A stretch of 64,000 bases of DNA from a bacterium (GCA_004297985.1 SCRA01000037.1:1-64000); one strand, 5' to 3'; positions 1 to 7,843 are shown, counted from the stretch's first letter. Made by a program: numbers and translations. Notes: a model not told the origin generated them from the sequence alone.

Positions 1-390
1 ACGCGCGAGCCAAGCGTTGATGACTTTGGGCTTCAGCTTCGCAACGCGGATCGCGCCCAAGTGCGGCAGCACGTAGAGCCGCGCAACGTCATCGTAACGC
101 TCCATCGTCTTCGGCGCGAGACGCAGGCGGCGGTCGGCTAGATACCGTTCGACGATCTCTTTGACGGTGACGCCAGCCGGCGAGAGGGCGATACCCTTCT
201 CCTGCGCCCCGAGCGCGATGCGTTCGGCGCTCTCCGCCGCCTCTTTCGTCCGGTAGGTGCCGGCGTAATGCCGACGGCGGCGAGAACCTTCGGTCGTGTC
301 GACGGTGACGACGTAGCGTTCCTGGCGCCGAGCGCCGCGGCCGCCACTCGTCTTCGTTTGGCTGCGCGGCTTGCGCTTGTAAATGCTCAT
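1..390 (-). CDS. Site-specific tyrosine integrase, N-terminal part (cut by window edge)
   Basis: The minus-strand frame reads from an ATG at 390 to the window edge with no stop. The start is rich in Lys/Arg (MSIYKRKPRSQTKTS) and leads into a fold typical of phage integrase arm-binding domains: YVVTVDT, then HYAGTYRTKEAAESAER. A SAM-like core-binding region follows (VKEIVERYLADRRLRLAPKT, then VLPHLGAIRVAKLKPKVINA). The catalytic Arg/His/Tyr domain would lie beyond position 1. The start overlaps the stop of the upstream minus-strand gene (ATGA). The gene is the recombination module of an integrative element extending to the right. The family call is firm; activity cannot be judged from this fragment. 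Confidence 0.85.
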   Translation of the reverse strand, partial: MSIYKRKPRSQTKTSGGRGARRQERYVVTVDTTEGSRRRRHYAGTYRTKEAAESAERIALGAQEKGIALSPAGVTVKEIVERYLADRRLRLAPKTMERYDDVARLYVLPHLGAIRVAKLKPKVINAWLAR

Positions 391-1274
391 GGTCCGCGCC
401 CCCTGACCTTGCGTGCGTTGACCGAATCGCGTGGGTCGTGCTTCTTGTCGAAAAAGAGAAGCTGGCGGAGCGCGGTTAGATAAGGCGTCTCCTGCATGGT
501 TCGGAGCCGTTGCTCAAACGCGCGTCGTTCGCGCTCCAGCCGATCATCGAGCGAATGAACGTCGAGCCCCTTGGCCCGCATCAGTTCGCGGGCGACGCTG
601 GTCACGACATCGGCAGCCTCAACGGTCCAGAGAGTAACGAGCGCCGCCGACCAGATCCCCCACAGGCCGTCATCGTCCGGACGCTCCGCGCGCAACATCG
701 CGCGCAGGTTGAGCGTAGGCATGAGTTCTGCGGCGAACGCATCGAGCGCTGGGTCGAACGAGTCCGTGCCACGGCTGACGAGACCGGAGCGCAACCGATA
801 CGAAGCGAGTGCGTAAGCCTCGACGCTGCACCGCGCAGCAACGGCTCCGACCTTCTGCCACGCCTCGTCGACGGCTTGTAGCACGTCGCCCTCGAACATC
901 GCGTTCATCGCGGCGAGATGCTGTCGTACCTCGCTAGACCAAACAGCGACCTGGGCGCTCGTAAGACCTTCGCCTTCAACGAGTCGGCGATGCTCATCGC
1001 CGACCCCGAGAACCGAGCAGTACGTCTGAATCGTGGCCTTCTGCGGCCGCCTTGCGCGAAAATGCTCCGCGACGTTCCGGCCGTTCACCGACGCCTTAGC
1101 GCGCTTTCCATAGGCTTCCGCTACAGACCCCAGCGACAATCCACGCGCCGCCGCGACGGCGGCCAGCTCGCGCATGATGGGCGTCGGCGCCTCGTGCGCC
1201 AATCTTGCGAGCCCAGCTCCCGCACTCCCGCTAGGCTCGGGGGCTGTAATTGCGCCCCGCTTTTGGTGCACCAT
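387..1274 (-). CDS. Hypothetical element protein with possible N-terminal HTH
   Basis: A 295-residue protein starting MVHQKRGAITAPEPS. I chose the ATG at 1274 because the frame upstream of it is antisense to the divergent XRE gene and reads as Arg/Ser-rich shadow. Residues ~35-90 (LAAVAAARGLSLGSVAEAYGKR, then VAEHFRARRPQKATIQTYC) have the helix pattern of a lambda-repressor-type HTH. The rest is mostly helical with no family I recognise. It sits immediately upstream of, and overlaps, the integrase gene, and only 58 bp separate it from the divergent XRE gene. A repressor-like or recombination-control role is plausible but is inference from the neighbours. Confidence 0.7.
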   Translation of the reverse strand: MVHQKRGAITAPEPSGSAGAGLARLAHEAPTPIMRELAAVAAARGLSLGSVAEAYGKRAKASVNGRNVAEHFRARRPQKATIQTYCSVLGVGDEHRRLVEGEGLTSAQVAVWSSEVRQHLAAMNAMFEGDVLQAVDEAWQKVGAVAARCSVEAYALASYRLRSGLVSRGTDSFDPALDAFAAELMPTLNLRAMLRAERPDDDGLWGIWSAALVTLWTVEAADVVTSVARELMRAKGLDVHSLDDRLERERRAFEQRLRTMQETPYLTALRQLLFFDKKHDPRDSVNARKVRGRGP

Positions 1275-1332
1275 TAGGTAAAGCCTAGCGGTTCGCCAGG
1301 CGAATGTCAACTGCCAACCGAGGGATGTCCCG

Positions 1333-1563
1333 ATGAAGACAAGGCTCCGGGTTTGGCGCGAGGCGCAGCGGCTCTCGCGCGAGGAGTTGGCGGAGCGCAT
1401 CGGCTGCTCCGCATCCATGCTCGGCTTTCTCGAGAACGGCGCGAGTTGCTCGCCCGCGCTTGCGGAGCGCGTCCGCGCGCTCTTCGGCGAACCGCTCGAC
1501 GAACTGCAACGACCGGCACGCATCACGAATCTGCCGGACGTCAAAAAGGGTGCGAAGCGGTGA
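1333..1563 (+). CDS. XRE-family HTH regulator
   Basis: A 76-residue single-domain protein. The HTH covers residues ~5-55: LRVWREAQRLSREELAERIG, then CSASMLGFLENGASCSPALAERV, the standard five-helix Cro/CI pattern with the short form GEPLDEL at the end. It diverges from the 387-1274 gene and starts a rightward operon whose genes overlap by GTGA junctions. This is the usual place for the master switch of an integrative element or phage satellite, so it probably controls the divergent promoters in the 58-bp gap. Regulation is inferred from arrangement; the fold assignment is firm. Confidence 0.85.
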   Translation: MKTRLRVWREAQRLSREELAERIGCSASMLGFLENGASCSPALAERVRALFGEPLDELQRPARITNLPDVKKGAKR

Positions 1564-1778
1564 GTGCTGCTCGGCTGGTCTCGAGTCTGCGCAACGCGGT
1601 TGCAGCAGATCGTCTCGTCCTCACCGCGAATGAAGTTGCCGCGTTGCTGCGCGTGCACCCGACAACCGTGCGCGCGATGGTCGCCGCCGGCTCGCTGCCT
1701 GCGATCCGCGCCGGCAGGTTGTTGCGCTTCTCGCGCGTGGCGATCGAGCGGTGGCTCGACGAAGGTGGCGCGCAGTGA
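1560..1778 (+). CDS. Excisionase-type HTH DNA-binding protein
   Basis: A 72-residue protein starting with GTG at 1560, which overlaps the preceding TGA (GTGA). The core reads LTANEVAALLRVHPTTVRAM, then AAGSLPAIRAGRLLRFSR and AIERWLDEGG. This is the MerR-like winged-helix domain (helix_turn_helix_17) of excisionases and recombination directionality factors. Its place between an XRE switch and replication genes in an element that carries an integrase supports a directionality-factor role. Similar domains also occur in plain transcription factors, so excisionase function is probable rather than proven. Confidence 0.8.
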   Translation: MSAARLVSSLRNAVAADRLVLTANEVAALLRVHPTTVRAMVAAGSLPAIRAGRLLRFSRVAIERWLDEGGAQ

Positions 1779-2089
1779 GCGCGCCGGGCGGGAACCGCGG
1801 CGCGCTGGGCCACGAAGTCGAGATTCCCATTTTCGCCATCGCCGACCTGCGCGGGATCAATCGCGGCGCTTTGGTCGCAAGCCTCACGGTCGAGATCCCC
1901 GGCGTCGGACGGATCGACGGCGTGCTTTTCGAGAACGAGCGCGGGCGCGTCGTTCGGCCGGCGGCGGTTAGGAACATGCGCGGGGAGTACACGCGAACCG
2001 TGCAGTTCGAGCCGGCGTTCGCCGACGCGGTGCGCGATGCGGTCGAGCATCTGCTCGCCGAGGGCAAGGCGGTGCAAGGTGCGGGATGA
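1775..2089 (+). CDS. SpoVG-like small protein of the element
   Basis: A 104-residue protein. The GTG start at 1775 overlaps the excisionase stop (GTGA). The body runs VEIPIFAIADLRGINRGALV, then ASLTVEIPGVGRIDGVLF, then RVVRPAAVRNMRGEYTRTVQ and ends in a helix with DAVRDAVEHLL. The order (two strands, a short basic stretch, a long C-terminal helix) resembles SpoVG-fold proteins, which often occur in phages and plasmids beside replication genes. The similarity is weak and was judged by eye. It lies just upstream of the RepA-type ATPase and overlaps it by 11 bp, so it is probably co-translated. Confidence 0.6.
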   Translation: MSAPGGNRGALGHEVEIPIFAIADLRGINRGALVASLTVEIPGVGRIDGVLFENERGRVVRPAAVRNMRGEYTRTVQFEPAFADAVRDAVEHLLAEGKAVQGAG

Positions 2090-3206
2090 CGGTCGCGACG
2101 GCCTGCTGGCGCGGGTGGTCGCAGCGAGCGCAGTTGCTCCGGCGGCGCCCACGCTCCAGGGCACCGAATCCCTTGCTGCCGGCGGCGATGCGCAGCGCAG
2201 TACGGAAGCGTTCGCCGAAGAGGCGCGTACTCTTCGCGAGATCCTCGAGGAACCGCGTCAGCCACCGCAGCCCTTGATCGAGGGCCTCCTCGCCTACGGG
2301 ATCACCGTGATCGGCGCGGATTCATTTGCGGGCAAGAGCACCTTGGCCTACGAGCTCGCCGTAGCGCTCACATCCGGGACGCCCGCCTTGGAGACGTTCG
2401 GAGTGGCGTCGCCGAAGCGCGTGCTCTACGTCGCCGGCGAGCAGGGGCCAGAGCGCCACGAGTACGGCTTGGCCTTCGCCGCGGCAACGCGGTCTGCCGG
2501 CGGTTGGCACGATCGACTCGTCTTTCGGTACCTGCACGCGTTCGATCTCTCGAAGCCGGAGCACCTGAAGTGGATGCTCGGCGAGATCAGGAGGATGAAC
2601 GCCGACGTTGTGATCCTGGATTCGAAAACCTCGCTGTTCGGGGGCGTTGATGAGAACGACGCGCTGGACTCGCGCCGGACCGTCCGCGAGCCGTTGCAAC
2701 GCCTTGTGCGCGAAGGCGTCGACGTCGTGCTGCTGCACCATGCGCCGAAGACGTTGCGCGACTACGTGCCGACCCACGCGAACGAACTCCTCCGCGGGTC
2801 AGGGGATCTGGCCGCGATGGCGAGCCAGGTGCTCGGCTTATGGCGCCACCGGAGCGGGCGGACGAAGCTGTTGCGGGCGAACCGCTTCGGGGAGGATGCG
2901 CCGCTCATGCTCGTGCCCAGGTACAGTGGGGAGGGCAAACAACGGGTGATGAGCTTTCAGCACGGCGGACCGTGGGCCGAAGGTGGATCTGCGACCCGTG
3001 ATGTGGGCACTCCCGCGGCCCATCGGGCCATCGCCGATCAGCGCGCGGTCGTGGAGATTATCGAGCGTAGGGGAGCGCTCCCGAGGAGCGAGATCGAGCG
3101 GCTCCTCGGCTGGAAGCGTGATCGCGCGCATCGGGCCCTCAAGGCGGCGGGCTGCACGCGGCGTGGAAATGGTCCTGCGGTGCGCTGGTCCCTTCCGGGC
3201 GAGTGA
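2079..3206 (+). CDS. RepA-type AAA/RecA-fold replication ATPase
   Basis: A 375-residue protein. I chose GTG 2079, which overlaps the upstream stop. Residues ~85-110 hold a Walker A variant (GADSFAGKSTLAYELA). A Walker B strand (ADVVILDSKTSLFGG) and sensor-like LLHHAPKT follow. This is the AAA_25/RepA family of hexameric helicases used by plasmids, ICEs and phage satellites. A C-terminal winged-helix region is likely (AVVEIIERRGALPRSEIERL, then GWKRDRAHRALKAAG). It is directly followed by the iteron-like array at 3219-3469, as expected for an initiator or helicase next to its origin. Family is confident; replication of this element is inferred. Confidence 0.85.
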   Translation: MRDDGRDGLLARVVAASAVAPAAPTLQGTESLAAGGDAQRSTEAFAEEARTLREILEEPRQPPQPLIEGLLAYGITVIGADSFAGKSTLAYELAVALTSGTPALETFGVASPKRVLYVAGEQGPERHEYGLAFAAATRSAGGWHDRLVFRYLHAFDLSKPEHLKWMLGEIRRMNADVVILDSKTSLFGGVDENDALDSRRTVREPLQRLVREGVDVVLLHHAPKTLRDYVPTHANELLRGSGDLAAMASQVLGLWRHRSGRTKLLRANRFGEDAPLMLVPRYSGEGKQRVMSFQHGGPWAEGGSATRDVGTPAAHRAIADQRAVVEIIERRGALPRSEIERLLGWKRDRAHRALKAAGCTRRGNGPAVRWSLPGE

Positions 3207-3218
3207 GGGACATGCCGA

Positions 3219-3469
3219 ATCGTCGCAAGAATCGTCGCACGACGAATACGACGATAGGGCGCAATCCTATACGCGACGGGCGTCTAATCGTCGCACGTAT
3301 CGTCGCAGGAGCGGTGCAGTACCCTGCTGACGGCACCCTCGCCGGGAGCCCTGACTCTCGTTTCGAACCAGACGGCCCGCTCGGCCGCTTTATCGCTCGC
3401 TCTAATCGTCGCAATTATCGTCGCAATTATCGTCGCGCCCCTATAAGGGGGGTACGACGATGCGACGAT
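3219..3469 (+). repeat. Iteron-like array of ATCGTCGCA, candidate origin
   Basis: The 9-mer ATCGTCGCA occurs at 3219, 3231, 3287, 3299, 3405 and 3417, with a near copy (last base G) at 3429. Within each cluster the copies are exactly 12 bp apart. An inverted copy is at 3461-3469, and inverted variants (TACGACGAT) are at 3247-3255 and 3453-3461. A palindrome CCCCTATAAGGGG lies at 3438-3450. The array begins 13 bp after the RepA-type ATPase. Phage satellites and plasmids often keep iterons of the origin at this spot. An overlapping frame (GTG 3203 to 3541) would encode RRNYRRNYRR repeats; I think the DNA repeat is the cause. Confidence 0.6.
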
Positions 3470-3741
3470 TGCCTCGCGCGCGGTAGTACGCACTCCAGCG
3501 TTGCGGTGCGGCGGTCACGCGGCCGCTGCCGCGACCGCTGACAATGGGCCGAAGGCCCGTCTCGAGAGCGAACGCCCTCGCAAGCCAGACGCCGGCCTCC
3601 CCGGCCGGCCGGACCGCCGCCGGTGCGTGGCACCGGACCCACGCGACTCGCTGCGCTCGCGCGGAGGATCTTCGCAAACGCTGGCACGTCTGGCCGGTAA
3701 CGGCCAGCGGGACGGCGCTCCGCGGAGGACGGTGACCAACA

Positions 3742-3975
3742 ATGAGCAACCCGCCATGCCCCGCCTGCGGAAGCCCGATGCAGCTCGCGCCGGTCTGCCC
3801 ACGCTCGGCAGCGCTCACCTGGCGCTGTCCGCAGCCGCGTCCTTGTCGACCGTCGTCTCCCTCGTCGTCTCTTGGCGCTTGCGCCAAATTGCGTGACGCC
3901 CTGGAGGGCGATCACGTCGTCGCGCTTGCGCGGCGACCTTCAGAGCGATGCGCCAGGGATGGCGCAGCGCGGTGA
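3742..3975 (+). CDS. Small Cys-rich protein, possible zinc ribbon
   Basis: A 77-residue reading frame starting MSNPPCPACGSPMQLAPVCP with a purine-rich stretch (CGGAGGACGG) upstream. It has a CxxC pair near the N-terminus and further cysteines (WRCPQPRPC) that could make a zinc ribbon, a common fold in small phage and element proteins. The C-terminal half is low complexity and could be out-of-frame reading. It has no clear operon partner. I give it as a candidate only. Confidence 0.35.
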   Translation: MSNPPCPACGSPMQLAPVCPRSAALTWRCPQPRPCRPSSPSSSLGACAKLRDALEGDHVVALARRPSERCARDGAAR

Positions 3976-4404
3976 TCGTACGCGAGCTGGCTAACGCCAC
4001 CAGGCGCGCGTGCGTGCGCGGGCGCGTGGTGGCCACATTCCGCCGTCGAGCCGTTGCCGAAATCGCTCATCCCCGCCGAGCGCCGTCGCAGACCCCCGTC
4101 GCTTGCGGGTGACGGGGTACGGCGTGCCCGGCGCATCGAATGTCGTCTCGGACGGTCGTCGCGAACCTGCAACTCGTTCGCAAAAAAAGCGAGCGAGATC
4201 CTCCGCCAACGACAGGACGAGTACGCGCGAAGGGCGGAGGCATCCGGTTGCGCGCGGCGTGCGGGCAGGCGCGGGCGCGACGGTGGGGCGGCAGGCATGG
4301 GGCGTCACCTGGGGGTGACGGCCTCTGCTCGCCTGTCACCTAGGACCGTTGCCTCTACCTGGCGGGGCCGTGGCGAGATAGAGTGACGGCGAGGGGGGAA
4401 GCCG
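3976..4404. other. GC-rich stretch without a supported gene
   Basis: All frames here read as Arg/Pro/Ala-rich shadow translation with no recognisable domain or plausible start. The stretch 3470-3741 before the Cys-rich frame is similar. The last ~20 bases hold a strong purine-rich ribosome site (GAGGGGGGAAG) for the gene starting at 4405. I see no RNA gene or clear repeat. Confidence 0.5.
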
Positions 4405-4683
4405 ATGCGCATCTCTTGCCGCAGCCTTCTGTTCGCCATCGCGCTTGCCGGCGCTGTCGCGTTCGAGCCGTGGCCGGCTCACGCCCAGAGCGGGGCTTAT
4501 CTTAGCGGGTTGGTTGCCGCTCAAGCCGGTGCAGCGCACGCGCGAATCCAGCAGCAGCAGCTCGACGCAGCCGCCCGCTTCCAACGTCAGAACCCCCAAG
4601 CGACGATCCTGTGGTACGTCGAGGACACGGCCTACGAAGGCTCGCGCCTCCCACGCAGCATCCTGCGGGCGATCCGGCCGTGA
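4405..4683 (+). CDS. Small secreted hypothetical protein
   Basis: A 92-residue protein with a clear Sec signal peptide: basic n-region (MRISCR), hydrophobic core (SLLFAIALAGAVAF) and a probable cleavage site after PAHA at about residue 27. The mature part has a Gln/Ala-rich helix (AARIQQQQLDAAARFQRQ type) and ends ILWYVEDTAYEGSRLPRSIL. A strong ribosome site precedes the ATG. The stop overlaps the GTG start of the next gene (GTGA), so the two are probably one operon. I recognise no family. Confidence 0.6.
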   Translation: MRISCRSLLFAIALAGAVAFEPWPAHAQSGAYLSGLVAAQAGAAHARIQQQQLDAAARFQRQNPQATILWYVEDTAYEGSRLPRSILRAIRP

Positions 4684-5237
4684 GATCCTTCAGCATCCGC
4701 AAAGGCAGCCTCACGGTGACTTGCTCTCGCGCCTTCCTCCGCCTCTACCTCATTCACGAGCTGCACAGACATGAGGCTGCAGCCGAAGAGTGCCAGCGCA
4801 TACAGACGCGCTTTCTCGCTGAGAGCGACGAGCTCAATCGCTTACTGTCCATCCCCTGCGATTGTCGCACTCCGCAGCAGGATGCGCGCATCGACCATCT
4901 GCTGAAGCCGTACGCGCAGCCCGCCGCCGATGCTCTCCCTGTGGAGCCGGAATCCGGCACTCGCAAAGACGAGCTTCGGCGTGAGGTTGAGTCGATTGTC
5001 CAAGACGGTTGGATCGCCACCGAGCAGCGGCGCGCTCAGCAGATCCGCTGGTTACTACGAGCCGCTGGCGTTGTCACGGCAGGCGGCATCGGATGGTGGT
5101 TAGGCGGTCCCCACGGCGCCGCAATCGTGTTCATCATCGTCGGCGGTTCGCCACTGCTCTTCATCCGGCACCGGTTTATCCGCTTCTACGAGCGCCGTCT
5201 CGAGCGACTGCGCATCAATAGCCACGACGAGGTATAG
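4680..5237 (+). CDS. Hypothetical membrane protein
   Basis: A 185-residue protein. The GTG start at 4680 overlaps the stop of the secreted-protein gene. The N-terminal ~120 residues are soluble and helical, with a cysteine pair (PCDCRTPQQDARIDHLLKPY). Residues ~130-165 form two closely spaced membrane segments (WLLRAAGVVTAGGIGWWLGG and AAIVFIIVGGSPLLFI). A basic tail follows (RFYERRLERLR). I recognise no family. A role with the small secreted protein upstream is suggested by the overlap only. Confidence 0.6.
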   Translation: MRSFSIRKGSLTVTCSRAFLRLYLIHELHRHEAAAEECQRIQTRFLAESDELNRLLSIPCDCRTPQQDARIDHLLKPYAQPAADALPVEPESGTRKDELRREVESIVQDGWIATEQRRAQQIRWLLRAAGVVTAGGIGWWLGGPHGAAIVFIIVGGSPLLFIRHRFIRFYERRLERLRINSHDEV

Positions 5238-5560
5238 CACGGGCAGGATACACACGAGCGATGCGGCGACGGGGTTCCCGTCTCATGCGCAGAGGCCTCC
5301 GCAGCGCTCCAGGGGCATGCAAACGAGCCGGGTGATGCACCAGGAATACGGAGCGAGGCGCTAACGCGGCGCCGCGCGCGGCCGCGCCGTACCCGCTCGC
5401 TACGAAGCAACAGGCTCCGACCGTCGCCCCAGCTAACCCGCTCGCGATTCCTTGGCCTCAGAGGCGCGCGAGTGCCACGCGCGCCAAGACCAGGCCGTCG
5501 AGGCATGAGAACGCCCCGGTTTGACGGCCGAGGCGTTCGTGGCTTGGCAATCCGTGGAAG
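5238..5560. other. Intergenic stretch without a supported gene
   Basis: The frames across this interval are Arg-rich shadows with no domain, start context or hydrophobic segment worth reporting. It lies between two convergently oriented genes (4680-5237 on plus, 5561-5911 on minus). I saw no strong terminator hairpin. Confidence 0.4.
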
Positions 5561-5911
5561 CTACTCGGTCGCACCAACGGCGGCGCTGAACACGTCCCTG
5601 GGATTCTCGTCCAAGTACCGTTGCGCTTCGGCGCGCCCTTGGTCGACGATGCGCGCGAGCTCCTCGCCCGTCGCCGGCGAGAGCGGCTCAGACAGCAGCG
5701 CCAGCGTCGCGCGAACGCCGGCCTCGAAGCCGATGCGAGCCATGAACAAGCCCGGATCCGGCCAATTCGCCGGCGTGAACTGGTCGGCGATTGAGGCATA
5801 GATGCCGATGTCGTCGTCATTGACGCGACCGAGCCAGCAACGAAGAATCGCTTGGAGCGCCTCCTCGTCGATCGGAGCGGGTTGGAGTTTCGGATCGGTG
5901 GTGGTGGACAT
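5561..5911 (-). CDS. Small hypothetical protein
   Basis: A 116-residue acidic protein starting MSTTTDPKLQPAPIDEEALQ. The ATG at 5911 has a good ribosome site (AGGAAAGGGGACGTC) just upstream; the frame further 5' reads as shadow. It is predicted helical (AILRCWLGRVNDDDIGIYAS, then ARIGFEAGVRATLALL and EELARIVDQGRAEAQRYL). No known family or motif was recognised. It stands alone within the integrative element region. Confidence 0.6.
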   Translation of the reverse strand: MSTTTDPKLQPAPIDEEALQAILRCWLGRVNDDDIGIYASIADQFTPANWPDPGLFMARIGFEAGVRATLALLSEPLSPATGEELARIVDQGRAEAQRYLDENPRDVFSAAVGATE

Positions 5912-6280
5912 GACGTCCCCTTTCCTGTGTGCGTTTTGGTGCGATAGAAGGCCTACACGCCGCGCGCGTGCGGCGGGACGATGCAGAAGCCGGGCGGGGC
6001 GCGTTCCGACGCTCCTGGGCCGAGGAAGGCGGCTTTGTGGCCGTGCCGACGACGCCGCAGCCTGCGCGGTCGAGAAGCGGCGTGCGCGGGCATGGCGTCG
6101 AGCGACGCACGGCATCGTGCAGTCGGCAAAATGGTCGGCCTAGCGGTCGGCCATCGGAGAGGAATTGACGTTGCGCGAGCCCATTCGAGACGAAACGACA
6201 CTCAAACGGTGATGATCGGCAACCCCGCGTGGAACGTGCGAAAGCGCGCGAGAGCCAGCGAGACATCACGAGTCGTCCCT
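5912..6280. other. GC-rich stretch without a supported gene
   Basis: No convincing reading frame is present; the longest frames are Arg-rich shadow. GC content is very high until about 6200 and falls after 6480. The composition change, together with the tRNA-like sequence at 6281, suggests that the integrated element ends near here. Confidence 0.4.
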
Positions 6281-6305
6281 GATTCGATTCCCGTTGGCGC
6301 TACCA
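6281..6305 (+). other. tRNA 3'-end-like sequence, candidate attachment site
   Basis: The 25 bases GATTCGATTCCCG plus TTGGCGCTACCA look like a T-loop (TTCGATTC) and acceptor arm ending in an encoded CCA. I could not find a matching 5' acceptor strand (AGCGCCA) or D and anticodon arms upstream, and the T-stem pairs poorly. It is therefore not an intact tRNA. tRNA 3' fragments are typical far-end attachment sites of elements whose integrase targets a tRNA gene. A terminator follows at 6309. Confidence 0.35.
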
Positions 6306-6308
6306 CGC

Positions 6309-6334
6309 AAAGCCCGTCGCGACGGGCTTTTTTC
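6309..6334 (+). terminator. Rho-independent terminator
   Basis: A perfect stem AAAGCCCGT / ACGGGCTTT with loop CGCG is followed directly by four more T residues (TTTTTTT in all). It stands 3 bp after the tRNA-3'-like sequence, the normal arrangement behind a tRNA gene. Confidence 0.8.
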
Positions 6335-6505
6335 GTGCCTAGATGGCTGCGGTCGACCTAGAGGTCGGCGATCGTTGCCATCGAGACGCGGGCCTTCAGG
6401 CCGATCCTCTTGTAAGCGGACATAGTAGCCATCGGCGTCATCCGGCGGCCGAATAAGCGCCCCGCCGATTATCGCGCGAAGCGCTCCGCACGAAAGGGAA
6501 AAGAG

Positions 6506-6694
6506 ATGAAGTCTACCTCAACAACCCTTCAGAAGGCTGTCGACGAATGGCTTCAGGCGCATGAGTTCGACAATGATTTCCGGCCCTATAGCGCTGCTCT
6601 CGGTAGGCATTGCGATGATCCGCGCCGCGTTCAATTCCCTCGTCGAATCCTTCGACCAGCCCTGACCACGCTGCAAGGGGTAGCCGAATGGTGA
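6506..6694 (+). CDS. Possible small protein or gene remnant
   Basis: A 62-residue frame starting MKSTSTTLQKAVDEWLQAHE with a strong ribosome site (GGGAAAAGAG) before the ATG. The first ~35 residues look like real amphipathic protein; the last part (RRVQFPRRILRPALTTLQGV) looks like out-of-frame reading. It may be the 5' end of a decayed gene. No family recognised. Confidence 0.25.
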   Translation: MKSTSTTLQKAVDEWLQAHEFDNDFRPYSAALGRHCDDPRRVQFPRRILRPALTTLQGVAEW

Positions 6695-7250
6695 GGTGCG
6701 ATAGCCGATATCGTGCGCCACGGATCGCGCGTTTGTGCCCCAGAAGCCGCGTGCCTAGATCACGAATGCATCGCGATACTGCCGCAGGTCAAAGAAGACC
6801 CTCAGTTTACTCGCGCCGAACGACAACAGCGTGTAGAGCGGATGTCTTGCGCAGGCTCGGCAGCGCCTCATCGGCGTCATCTAATGCCGTCGATGCCCGG
6901 GGGACTAGCAAACGGCACGCGCATGCGGCATCATCAGCAAGACTCGAGGACGGCACTGAAGGCCAAACTCAGCAAAGTGAAGCGACGTCAGACGACGTGC
7001 CGGTCATCGTCGTAGGTGGCCTCACGAGCATGGGCAAAATTAGGCTAGCGAATGGCTGCGGTGAAACCAGGTTCGCTCGTGAATTTGCCGATATACGAGC
7101 AAGTTGCTCAAAGAACTCAGCAGCCGGTGAGAATACGTCCTGGGTAGCGACTAAGTGACGGTCATACGGTCGGCGCCGCGATCCTGGGGGACCCCGGCAG
7201 CCAATACATCTATCGGTACTTAATAATAATACTAAGTACATCATGATTTA
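6695..7250. other. Decayed or non-coding stretch
   Basis: No frame gives a credible protein on either strand, and stops are frequent. GC content is lower than in the flanks and becomes AT-rich at 7215-7250 (TAATAATAATACTAAG), just before the promoter at 7251. It looks like old accessory DNA between the element and the HEPN operon. Confidence 0.4.
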
Positions 7251-7279
7251 TTGACATTGCTTACAATGCATGATACAGT
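7251..7279 (+). promoter_or_regulatory. Sigma-70-type promoter of the HEPN operon
   Basis: TTGACA at 7251-7256, a 17-bp spacer and TACAGT at 7274-7279 make a near-consensus promoter in an AT-rich pocket. It lies 37 bp before the first gene of the operon (7316). Confidence 0.65.
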
Positions 7280-7315
7280 GCTTGAGTCATTCAGATCGAC
7301 CATGAGGCTATTTGC

Positions 7316-7834
7316 TTGGACAGCACCGATGAACTTGAAGCAATGCGACACGTGGCGCAGGCTCTCGATCCTCTAGACGACGACGCCCGCATGCGAATCG
7401 TAGGCTGGGCCTCGGCCCGATATAGGGTTGCGCCTCGCTCGTCGCCCACGACTAATCTCATCCCGCTCGGCGTAACAGCCGCAAGCGGTGATGAGGCGGT
7501 GTCGGACTACGAGAATCTTGCGGTCTTATTCGACGCCGCAGATCCGCAAACGGAAGCGGAAAAGGTCCTCATTGCCGCCCATTGGCTGCAAAAACAGAGC
7601 GGCGCGCCAAACATCGAGGCTGCGGCGGTCAACCGGGAGCTAAAGCACCTGGGCCATGCCGTGCGCAACGTGACGATGGCGTTCAACGTGTTGCTCGGGG
7701 ATCGACCCGCGCTAGTCGTTCAAATGGCAAAGAGCGGCAATACGAAACAGGCACGCAAGAAATACATGGTCACAAGAGCAGGTGAAAAATATCTTCAACA
7801 AATGCTCGCACGCGCAGGCGGCGGGAACGAATAG
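7316..7834 (+). CDS. Winged-helix-like protein, first gene of HEPN operon
   Basis: A 172-residue protein. TTG 7316 is used here; an ATG at 7343 (MRHVAQALDPLDDDARMR) is an alternative. Residues ~5-35 are a short helical module (DELEAMRHVAQALDPLDDDA, then RIVGWASARY). Residues ~75-165 look like a winged helix: AEKVLIAAHWLQKQSG, then ELKHLGHAVRNVTMAFNVL and finally KYMVTRAGEKYLQQML. The closing VTRAGEKYL wing recurs in modified form in the two following genes. It is separated by 9 bp from the next gene. Function is unknown. Its link to a HEPN protein suggests a sensing or regulatory subunit. Confidence 0.7.
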   Translation: MDSTDELEAMRHVAQALDPLDDDARMRIVGWASARYRVAPRSSPTTNLIPLGVTAASGDEAVSDYENLAVLFDAADPQTEAEKVLIAAHWLQKQSGAPNIEAAAVNRELKHLGHAVRNVTMAFNVLLGDRPALVVQMAKSGNTKQARKKYMVTRAGEKYLQQMLARAGGGNE

Positions 7835-7843
7835 AAAGGCCAG

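Noticed and set aside
3219..3469. CRISPR array
   Set aside because: The repeats are only 9 bp with 3-bp gaps inside clusters, occur in both orientations and have no cas genes nearby.
6228..6305. Complete tRNA gene
   Set aside because: No 5' acceptor partner, D arm or anticodon arm pairs with the 3' part; only the T-loop and CCA end look tRNA-like.
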